This document shows, piece after piece, positions 1-5,341 of a stretch of DNA of 6,138 nucleotides. This DNA comes from Alphaproteobacteria bacterium (GTDB lineage: Bacteria > Pseudomonadota > Alphaproteobacteria > Micavibrionales > Micavibrionaceae). The notes beneath the pieces were generated by a model. It did not search any database. It was not told the origin of the DNA and worked only from the letters and a program-made list of their open reading frames with translations. The stretch covers positions 1 to 6,138 of the forward strand of contig JAGLKL010000087.1 of assembly GCA_023141075.1 (NCBI GenBank), in the 5' to 3' direction. The position numbers were made by a program, and so were the translations under genes. Each line of letters opens with the position of its first letter. Within the stretch, counting starts at the first letter, position 1.

Positions 1-440
1 ATCGTGGGTTGGCTGAATTTATTAATGAGCGTGTTCCTGAAGGTGAAAAAGCCGTTGTTATTTATGGTGCAGGTCATGGAAGCTTGTACAATGATTTTGA
101 AGAACATCTTCGCGAAGGGACGCGTGTTGTGAAGATAGATGTAAGTCCAAGTGAGCATTCTTATGAGGCGATGCAACGTAGTAAGGTAGAGGTGAATGAT
201 CGTATAGGCATACGAATGGGGGAAGATGCTCCGGATGCTGTTTATATTATGCAGGGTTTATTTTCGGGCGGTCTTGTCTATACAACAGGTGCAACAAGTA
301 AAGAATTCTCAGATGATATTGAAGAGAGCGCAAAATGGTTTAAGTCTGCTGAAAAGTCTGATTATCCGGACATTAAACCGGAAGAGAATTATACACCTCA
401 ACTTGATGGTGTTAATAGTGTCACTATAAAGCTCTTATAG
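1..440 (+). CDS. 3' part of an unrecognised protein gene, truncated by the window edge
   Basis: The frame is open from the left edge (first full codon at position 3) to a TAG stop at 438-440, giving about 145 residues of C-terminal sequence. A TTG at position 9 could be read as a start, but it has no room for a ribosome binding site and the frame continues upstream, so the gene is most likely cut by the edge. Near the visible N-terminal end is a hydrophobic strand followed by Gly-Ala-Gly-His (VVIYGAGH), then a second strand (TRVVKIDVSP). The tail is acidic and hydrophilic. A hydrophobic strand ending in Gly-x-Gly-His after an Arg...Ala..Ile helix recalls the C-terminal half of TraB/ChaN-like (Tiki superfamily) proteins, but this is only a weak resemblance and I assign no function. 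No membrane segment is visible in this part. It converges on the lipoprotein gene that ends at 537, with 96 bp between the two stops. Confidence 0.7.
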   Translation, partial: RGLAEFINERVPEGEKAVVIYGAGHGSLYNDFEEHLREGTRVVKIDVSPSEHSYEAMQRSKVEVNDRIGIRMGEDAPDAVYIMQGLFSGGLVYTTGATSKEFSDDIEESAKWFKSAEKSDYPDIKPEENYTPQLDGVNSVTIKLL

Positions 441-511
441 TATAGTAGTTTCACTTAAGGATAACTTCCAACTGCTTCGTGTAATCTAGTGCTAACATTA
501 ATTGCAATCTG

Positions 512-532
512 TGCAGCAAAAACAATGCTGCA
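512..532 (-). terminator. Hairpin between convergent genes, possible terminator
   Basis: A perfect 7-bp inverted repeat (TGCAGCA / TGCTGCA) with a 7-nt loop lies 4 bases past the stop codon of the minus-strand lipoprotein gene and 71 bases past the stop of the plus-strand gene. There is no run of U after the stem on either strand, so it is not a canonical intrinsic terminator. Its position between two convergent genes suggests a role in ending transcription or protecting the 3' end, but that is inference. Confidence 0.35.
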
Positions 533-536
533 AACA

Positions 537-1367
537 TTAATTCTTGACCTTTGCCGAAGCTATCGCGATAAGGGCTTTCTTTGTTTCTTCGCTCATTTCC
601 GGGGGACTGTAAACGATGTCGTTAAGTGTGTTATCAACCAGCGTCTTATAGATGATTAATGCTGTCAGATAGGAGCCTTCCATAGTAGGAATAGAGCCAT
701 TAGCGCCATAAAGATTGATATCGGGTGCGGTATCCATAGCGTGCATCCAGTAATCGCCTACAGGGACAAGCAGCATGCCATTCTTTTTGCTTATGGATTT
801 GGAATAGCCGCGAATCATACGGTGCATGTTCCTGTAGTTTTTAAGTGTGGACATATATTTGAGGTCTGAGTAGGTTGAGTTGCGGCGCTCCAGCGGCCAG
901 TTCATGAATAATATAGATTGTGAACCCATATCTGTAAGGAGACGTGACCAAGCTGATATTGATTTTTGTGTGATATAAACATGTCCTTCGCTGGCGGCCC
1001 ACATGTGATGAGGTTGCAGGATGACGTAATCCCACTTATTCGGTGGAAAGAATGTCTTAACTGACGGGTTCTTCAGTAGATGCACCAAAGTTCCCTCGGG
1101 CATAAAATGAATGCCGACCTCAACTTTAAAATGTGAGCTGGGGTCACTTTGTGCCATGAGTTGAACCATATAGAACATATTGTTGGTTGTGAGATACTCA
1201 TTACCGACAAAAGCGATGCGCATAAGCGGTCTGTTGTCTTGTTGAGCTTGTTCTTCAGACGGTTGCTGCTTTTCTTTGCAGCCGTTTATGAATAAAGGCA
1301 GAGCCATGAGGCATAAAATTGCGAACATTTTGTGCAGATTGTGTGATTTTGTTAAATAATGGCGCAT
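537..1367 (-). CDS. Lipoprotein with a degenerate SGNH/GDSL-hydrolase-like domain (left paralog)
   Basis: This is a 276-residue predicted lipoprotein. It begins with a basic N-terminus, a hydrophobic stretch (about residues 14-26) and a lipobox Ile-Asn-Gly-Cys with Cys30 as the lipidation site, so it should be secreted and membrane-anchored. A Gln/Glu-rich linker follows to about residue 46. The rest follows the plan of SGNH-hydrolase-like proteins: block I (IAFVGNEY, 51-58), a central strand KWDYVILQPH (111-120), FMNWPLE (154-160), PVGDYW (202-207), and a C-terminal block ending in GSYLTALIIYKTL (231-243). In active relatives block I reads Gly-Asn-Ser and the last block reads Asp-Gly-x-His-Pro. 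Here the Ser is Glu57, and the Asp and His positions are Asn223 and Ile226, so hydrolase activity is unlikely. The ATG at 1367 is supported by AAGGAAGG eight bases upstream. It is a tandem paralog of the gene at 1517-2551: 30 of 50 residues match over 111-160. Function unknown; a ligand-binding or structural envelope role is possible. Confidence 0.82.
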   Translation of the reverse strand: MRHYLTKSHNLHKMFAILCLMALPLFINGCKEKQQPSEEQAQQDNRPLMRIAFVGNEYLTTNNMFYMVQLMAQSDPSSHFKVEVGIHFMPEGTLVHLLKNPSVKTFFPPNKWDYVILQPHHMWAASEGHVYITQKSISAWSRLLTDMGSQSILFMNWPLERRNSTYSDLKYMSTLKNYRNMHRMIRGYSKSISKKNGMLLVPVGDYWMHAMDTAPDINLYGANGSIPTMEGSYLTALIIYKTLVDNTLNDIVYSPPEMSEETKKALIAIASAKVKN

Positions 1368-1412
1368 TTTTTATACCTTCCTTAATTAATTTTCGCTGCA
1401 AAAACCATCCCT

Positions 1413-1502
1413 ATGACATTCGAAAATACTAACAAAAGCAAGAGAAAATATTTTGCAAAAGGTGACGTGAATATGATTAGTCATCATAGATTAATAGATT
1501 AG
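1413..1502 (+). pseudogene. Decayed 5' fragment of glmM left by a tandem duplication
   Basis: The 14 codons from ATG 1413 to 1454 match the start of glmM at 2654-2695 in 35 of 42 bases and 10 of 14 residues (MTFENTNKSKRKYF against MTIKNTDKSKKKYF). The match ends just before the conserved GTDGIRGT loop. After that the frame runs 15 unrelated codons to TAG at 1500-1502, giving a 29-codon ORF with no catalytic element. A GCTGCA sequence 13-18 bases before its ATG also matches one before glmM. The fragment sits between the two lipoprotein genes in the same relative position that intact glmM holds to the right-hand paralog. It is best read as the truncated end of a duplicated segment. Translation of the 29 codons is unproven; no ribosome binding site is visible. 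Confidence 0.75.
1487..1502. repeat. Short tandem repeat, two 8-bp units
   Basis: TAGATTAA is followed directly by TAGATTAG. It lies 14 bp beyond the stop codon of the right lipoprotein gene, inside the stretch where similarity to glmM has ended, so it falls near the inferred duplication junction. It may be chance in AT-rich sequence. Confidence 0.4.
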
Positions 1503-1516
1503 GGTCTTTTTTGGCC

Positions 1517-2551
1517 TTATTTTTTGGCTTTTGCCGAGGCGATGGCAATAAGCGCATCTTTCGTTTTCCGGCTCATACCATTTGGAGTGTATTCGATATC
1601 ATTTAGTGTTTTATCAACTAGGGTTTTGTAAATAACAAGGGCACTCAAAAAAGCTCCTTCGCGTGATGGTAAAGAATCTTTCGAAGCGAATGGGACATCA
1701 ATGTCTGATTCTTTTGAAGAAATTCTACCGAAGTTAACGTTACTCGCGTTGTTTACAGTTTTTGCAAATGATTCCTCGAGAGTGGGGTATGTTCCATCAG
1801 TAAGGGGCGGCAAGAATTTATTTATAGTATTCTCAATATTATTTTCGATTTCTGTATTGTCAGTGTCTTCAAAGTTTTCTGTGCTTTCTCCATATAAAGA
1901 AATGTTGTTATTTTTACTCATGCAATACATCCAGTAATCGCCAATAGGCATAAGTATCATGTCGTTTTTCTTTGCCAAAGCTTTTGAGTATCCTCGTAAC
2001 ATTCTGTGCATGTTCTGATAATTTTTCAGACCAAAATACTTCGGGTTGCCATAGATAGGGTCAGTTTTTTCCAATGGCCAGTTCATGATAAAGACTGGAA
2101 TCGCACCGATACTTTCAATCGTTTTACTCCATACGGAAAGTGATTTGTGGGTGAAATATACGCCGCCTTCACTTGAAGCCCAAAGGGGATGGGGCTGAAG
2201 TATGACATAGTCCCATTTTTTCTGAGTGAGTATTTTTTTCCTGTCATTATGCTTCCATAGTTGTGCAAGAGATGCGTTTTCCTCAATAAGGTTGCCGATT
2301 TCAAGATCAAAATGTGAACTGGGGTCGTTTTGTGCCAAAGCTTGCAAAATATTTGGCATGTTATTTGAAGAGCTATATTGATTACCGACAAACAGGATAC
2401 GCATAACAGGTTTTTTTTCTACTTGCTCTGTAGAAGTCTCCTCTTTGGGCTGTTTGTCCTCGCAGCCGCTGATAAATACCGGAAGGATCATGAGGCATAT
2501 AAAAGCGAGTGTTTTATAAAAATAGTAAGGTTTTGCCAAATTATAGCCCAT
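1517..2551 (-). CDS. Lipoprotein with a degenerate SGNH/GDSL-hydrolase-like domain and an extra segment (right paralog)
   Basis: This is a 344-residue predicted lipoprotein. I chose the ATG at 2551 rather than an in-frame TTG at 2578: AAGGA sits 7-8 bases before the ATG, inside the would-be extension, and from this ATG the two paralogs align without a gap, both having the lipobox Cys at residue 30 (Ile-Ser-Gly-Cys here). The downstream blocks match the paralog at 537-1367: ILFVGNQY (52-59), KWDYVILQPH (112-121), IMNWPLE (155-161), PIGDYW (202-207) and the C-terminal FLSALVIYKTL. The nucleophile position of an SGNH hydrolase is Gln58. The last block, normally Asp-Gly-x-His-Pro, reads KDSLP, lacking both Asp and His. 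Between the LYG motif (ending at 221) and this block lie about 70 additional residues, rich in Asn, Glu, Asp and Thr, that contain a second block-like motif DGTYPTLEESF. It heads a possible two-gene transcript, with the left paralog 149 bp downstream and no clear terminator between them. Function unknown. Confidence 0.82.
   Translation of the reverse strand: MGYNLAKPYYFYKTLAFICLMILPVFISGCEDKQPKEETSTEQVEKKPVMRILFVGNQYSSSNNMPNILQALAQNDPSSHFDLEIGNLIEENASLAQLWKHNDRKKILTQKKWDYVILQPHPLWASSEGGVYFTHKSLSVWSKTIESIGAIPVFIMNWPLEKTDPIYGNPKYFGLKNYQNMHRMLRGYSKALAKKNDMILMPIGDYWMYCMSKNNNISLYGESTENFEDTDNTEIENNIENTINKFLPPLTDGTYPTLEESFAKTVNNASNVNFGRISSKESDIDVPFASKDSLPSREGAFLSALVIYKTLVDKTLNDIEYTPNGMSRKTKDALIAIASAKAKK
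1679..1888 (-). other. Paralog-specific insert of about 70 codons
   Basis: Aligning the two lipoproteins leaves residues 222-291 of the right paralog without a counterpart. The first part is low-complexity and acidic/Asn-rich. The middle contains DGTYPTLEESF, which resembles the left paralog's NGSIPTMEGSY and the Asp-Gly-x-His-Pro block of active SGNH enzymes. Either this block was partly duplicated, or the left paralog lost the segment. Confidence 0.6.
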
Positions 2552-2582
2552 CTTATGTTCCTTAGTTTTTTTGCTCAAGCTT

Positions 2583-2610
2583 ATAGTAGCAAGTGTGCCG
2601 GAAATGTAAA
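2583..2610 (-). promoter_or_regulatory. Candidate promoter of the right lipoprotein gene
   Basis: Read on the minus strand, TTTACA (2605-2610) and TACTAT (2583-2588) are separated by 16 bp, and the -10 is preceded by TG one base upstream, an extended -10 element. Transcription would start near 2576, about 25 bases before the ATG at 2551, leaving room for the AAGGA site. The corresponding stretch is missing upstream of the left paralog. Called by eye against the sigma-70 consensus. Confidence 0.42.
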
Positions 2611-2617
2611 TTCCCTA

Positions 2618-2646
2618 TTGTAAAACCTGTTTTTGCTGCATAAAGT
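2618..2646 (+). promoter_or_regulatory. Weak candidate promoter of glmM
   Basis: TTGTAA (2618-2623) and TAAAGT (2641-2646) are 17 bp apart, each matching four of six consensus bases. Start of transcription would fall at about 2653-2654, on the glmM ATG itself, giving a leaderless message. This would fit the absence of a Shine-Dalgarno sequence there, but the boxes are weak. Confidence 0.25.
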
Positions 2647-2653
2647 TAGTTCT

Positions 2654-4039
2654 ATGACAATAAAAAATACCGATAAAAGCAAGAAAAAATATTTTGGGAC
2701 TGATGGGATACGCGGCACAGCCAATACATATCCAATGTGTGCAGATATGGCCTTGAAGGTTGCGATGGCCACGGCCTGCGTGCTTCGGCATGCGCGTGTT
2801 GGCAAACATATGGATCGAGTTGTGATTGGTAAGGATACACGGCTTTCCGGCTATATGTTAGAGCAGGCTTTGGCTGCCGGGTTTATTTCAATGGGGATGG
2901 ATGTGATTCTCGTGGGGCCGTTGCCTACGCCCGCTATTGCCAAGCTGACGCGTTCGCTTCGTGCGGATGTCGGGGTGATGATTTCTGCTTCTCATAATCC
3001 TTATCAGGATAACGGGATCAAGCTTTTCGGGGCGGATGGCTATAAGCTTGATGATGAGATTGAATTTCAGATCGAAGCCAAAATTGATCAGGATATCGGT
3101 GAAAGACTGGCTTCCCCGGAAGATATGGGGAAGGCTTCTCGTCTGGATGATGCGGTGGGGCGCTATATTGAATCGCTCAAGCGTTCCATTCCGCAGCGCG
3201 GATCGCTGGAAGGGCTGAAAGTTGTTGTCGATTGTGCGCATGGTGCGGCCTATAAGGTTGCACCGCAAGTTCTCTGGGAAATGGAAGTAGAGGTTACCGC
3301 GATTGGTAATGTGCCCAATGGTCGCAATATTAATGACGGATATGGGGCGACATCGACGGGTCGGCTGCAGGAAGCTGTGGTTGACCAAGGTGCTGATTTG
3401 GGAATTGCGCTGGATGGTGATGCAGATCGCCTGATTATGGTTGATGAAAAGGGTAGCAAGATTGACGGTGATCAGCTTATGGGTGCTTTGGCGCTTTGGA
3501 TGAAAGAGCAGGGAACACTTCGGGGCGGTGGACTGGTCGCTACGGTAATGTCGAATCTGGGACTTGAGCGCCTGATGCAGGATAATGATCTTGATCTGGT
3601 GCGTACAGATGTTGGTGATCGTTATGTGGTTGAGCATATGCGTAAGCATGATTATAACTTAGGCGGAGAGCAGTCCGGGCATATCATTTTAGCGGAACAT
3701 GCGACGACAGGGGACGGTATTTTAGCAGCGCTTCAGGTCTTAAATATCGTCAAGCATATGGATAAACCGGCTAGTGAGGCGCTTAAAGTCTTTGATAGCG
3801 TTCCACAGTTATTGAAGAATGTGCGCTATGAAGGGCAAAGCCCGCTTGAACTTGACTTTGTGCAGGAAGAGATTAAAAAAGCACAGGTTTGTTTAGAAGG
3901 CTCTGGACGGGTTTTAGTGCGTGCTTCAGGCACGGAAGCCCTGATCCGGGTCATGTCGGAAGGTGATGATTTCAATAAAGTGACCGAAATTGTCGATGAT
4001 TTATGCGCAGTTATTGAAAAAGCCGGGAACATAGGGTAG
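2654..4039 (+). CDS. glmM: Phosphoglucosamine mutase GlmM
   Basis: GlmM converts glucosamine-6-phosphate to glucosamine-1-phosphate in the cytoplasm, on the route to UDP-N-acetylglucosamine for peptidoglycan and lipopolysaccharide. The protein has 461 residues, slightly longer than the usual 445-450 because of a lysine-rich N-terminal extension before KYFGTDGIRGT (12-22). All four family signatures are present: the active-site loop ISASHNP (110-116, phosphorylated Ser113), the Mg-binding loop DGDADR (254-259), the sugar-binding loop GGEQSGH (337-343) and the phosphate-binding loop RASGTE (423-428). The GlmM-type ISASHNP and GGEQSGH contexts favour GlmM over phosphoglucomutase or phosphomannomutase. 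I start at ATG 2654; the frame also allows TTG 2633, but neither has a good ribosome binding site. It is divergent from the lipoprotein gene at 2551, and hisZ follows after 80 bp. A truncated copy of its 5' end lies at 1413. Confidence 0.96.
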   Translation: MTIKNTDKSKKKYFGTDGIRGTANTYPMCADMALKVAMATACVLRHARVGKHMDRVVIGKDTRLSGYMLEQALAAGFISMGMDVILVGPLPTPAIAKLTRSLRADVGVMISASHNPYQDNGIKLFGADGYKLDDEIEFQIEAKIDQDIGERLASPEDMGKASRLDDAVGRYIESLKRSIPQRGSLEGLKVVVDCAHGAAYKVAPQVLWEMEVEVTAIGNVPNGRNINDGYGATSTGRLQEAVVDQGADLGIALDGDADRLIMVDEKGSKIDGDQLMGALALWMKEQGTLRGGGLVATVMSNLGLERLMQDNDLDLVRTDVGDRYVVEHMRKHDYNLGGEQSGHIILAEHATTGDGILAALQVLNIVKHMDKPASEALKVFDSVPQLLKNVRYEGQSPLELDFVQEEIKKAQVCLEGSGRVLVRASGTEALIRVMSEGDDFNKVTEIVDDLCAVIEKAGNIG

Positions 4040-4119
4040 TGTCCGTAGGTAATCCCCAAAAGCGGTTGGTTGCAGGAAGTATTAACGGAAATGTGTGATA
4101 CAAATAGAGCTTTGCGCTG

Positions 4120-5283
4120 ATGAATAAAACAGATGAAAGTTTGGCGCTACTACCCAGTGGCTTTGCGGATATATTGCCTCCCGATGCGGAAGTAGAGGCT
4201 GCCGGTATACACACATTAATGCAGCTCTTTCGCGGGTTTGGCTATCGCAGGGTTAAGCCGCCGCTTCTCGAATTTGAAGAGTGTTTGCTTGCGCCGGGGT
4301 CGGGATATCATCTGGCTTCGGAAACTTTCCGTATTATGGATCCGGTTAGCAACCGTATGTTAGGAGTGCGTGCGGATATTACTCCGCAAATTGCGCGGAT
4401 TGTTTCTTCGCGGCTTGATGGGGGAGAGCATCCTTTGCGTTTGGCTTATGCTAATGATGTTTTGCGCACGCAAGCCGGGCAACCACGTACCAAGCGCCAG
4501 TTTACGCAAGTGGGTTGTGAGCTGGTTGATAATACTGAGCAGCTTTTTGCTGATATTGAAATCTGTGTATTACCACTTTTAGGGCTTAAAGCGCTGGGCT
4601 TTGAGGATATTACGATTGACCTGACGATTCCCGGTTGTGTGACCCGGTTGATGGAAAAAATCCCGGAAGATATGCGCCGGGCTGCGGAAAAGATGATAGA
4701 ACAGCGCGATATTAGTGCTCTAGAGGCTTTGGGAGATCCGAAAACATCACTTATTGCACAGATGATGGATGCATCCGGGGCGGCAAACGAGGCTTTTCCG
4801 GCACTTTGTAATATGGAGGGGCTTTCAGCCGAAGCGGAGTTGCGCGGGGAGATTTCTCATCTGGAGGTGCTGTATAAAGCGCTTAAAGCGGCGCTGAAGG
4901 ATTTGGGGATGGAAGATGTTGTCATCACTGCCGATCTGATTGAGCAAGATGGCTTTGAATATCACAAAATATACGGCTTTACTTTATTTAGTGTCGGCAC
5001 AAGAGGGGAGCTTGGGCGCGGCGGGGCGTATGATTTGTCTTTTGGGGATTCGCAAAAAGTGGATACGGCACGCGGGTTTACCCTCTATATGGATACGATT
5101 TCGGAGTTTGTTTGTAGTATGGATGATGAAAAAAATGTTTTTGTTCCAGCCGAAGTGCCTTTGAGCGAAGTCAAGGCGATGCAGGAGCAGGGCTGGATAT
5201 GCGTGCGCGGAACGTCAAAAGGGCAGGAGCCTTCGGCAGCCTGCACGCATGTGTTTAGAGACGGTGAGATTACAGAACAATAA
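4120..5283 (+). CDS. hisZ: ATP phosphoribosyltransferase regulatory subunit HisZ
   Basis: HisZ is a catalytically inactive relative of histidyl-tRNA synthetase. It assembles with the short form of HisG to make the first enzyme of histidine biosynthesis, joining ATP and PRPP, and mediates histidine feedback. The 387-residue product shows the class II synthetase core: LPSGFADILPPDA (11-23), the motif-2-like RADITPQIAR (84-93) and RQFTQVGCEL (126-135), the region FEYHKIYGFTLFS (279-291) where true HisRS has its histidine-A signature, and GELGRGGAYD (296-305) for motif 3. It ends without the anticodon-binding domain typical of HisRS, and the histidine-A signature is altered, so HisZ rather than HisS is the call. 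hisG is not in the window. The ATG at 4120 is preceded only by a weak GAG 10 bases upstream. purA begins 58 bp downstream. Confidence 0.92.
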   Translation: MNKTDESLALLPSGFADILPPDAEVEAAGIHTLMQLFRGFGYRRVKPPLLEFEECLLAPGSGYHLASETFRIMDPVSNRMLGVRADITPQIARIVSSRLDGGEHPLRLAYANDVLRTQAGQPRTKRQFTQVGCELVDNTEQLFADIEICVLPLLGLKALGFEDITIDLTIPGCVTRLMEKIPEDMRRAAEKMIEQRDISALEALGDPKTSLIAQMMDASGAANEAFPALCNMEGLSAEAELRGEISHLEVLYKALKAALKDLGMEDVVITADLIEQDGFEYHKIYGFTLFSVGTRGELGRGGAYDLSFGDSQKVDTARGFTLYMDTISEFVCSMDDEKNVFVPAEVPLSEVKAMQEQGWICVRGTSKGQEPSAACTHVFRDGEITEQ

Positions 5284-5286
5284 AAC

Positions 5287-5304
5287 GGGTTTATTGGGTT
5301 TATT
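5287..5304. repeat. Perfect tandem repeat of a 9-bp unit
   Basis: GGGTTTATT occurs twice head to tail in the gap between hisZ and purA, immediately before the palindrome at 5305-5316. Together they fill most of the 58-bp gap. The repeat may be chance or part of a regulatory site. Confidence 0.5.
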
Positions 5305-5316
5305 GCCAATATTGGC
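5305..5316. promoter_or_regulatory. Perfect 12-bp palindrome upstream of purA, possible operator
   Basis: GCCAATATTGGC reads the same on both strands and lies 25 bp before the purA ATG. A palindrome of this size in front of a biosynthetic gene could be a repressor site. It does not match the E. coli PurR operator (ACGCAAACGTTTGCGT). A weak -35-like TTGGGT (5294-5299) and a poor -10-like TACATA (5317-5322), 17 bp apart, would place it between the promoter boxes. Function is inferred only. Confidence 0.3.
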
Positions 5317-5341
5317 TACATAAGAAAACGAGGTTTAGGAC

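Noticed and set aside
1471..1485. Near-palindrome ATGATTAGTCATCAT between the lipoprotein genes
   Set aside because: The arms are only four bases with mismatches in the centre; not distinguishable from chance in AT-rich sequence.
1701..1937. Plus-strand open frame of 78 codons inside the right lipoprotein gene
   Set aside because: Antisense to a better-supported gene, with no ribosome binding site and no recognisable product.
2552..2578. N-terminal extension of the right lipoprotein from TTG 2578
   Set aside because: The nine extra codons contain the Shine-Dalgarno sequence for ATG 2551, and the paralog aligns exactly from that ATG.
2633..2653. N-terminal extension of GlmM from TTG 2633
   Set aside because: No ribosome binding site, a rare start codon, and GlmM proteins normally begin close to the KYFGTDGIRG motif; ATG 2654 is preferred, though not proven.
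2888..3649. Long minus-strand open frame (253 codons) inside glmM
   Set aside because: It lies fully antisense to glmM, whose motifs are all intact; the product is rich in His, Ile, Arg and Thr with no recognisable domain. It is a shadow of coding composition.
4040..4119. Promoter or terminator between glmM and hisZ
   Set aside because: A TGATACAAA that looks like an extended -10 has no -35 at a proper distance, and I found no stem-loop followed by a T run.
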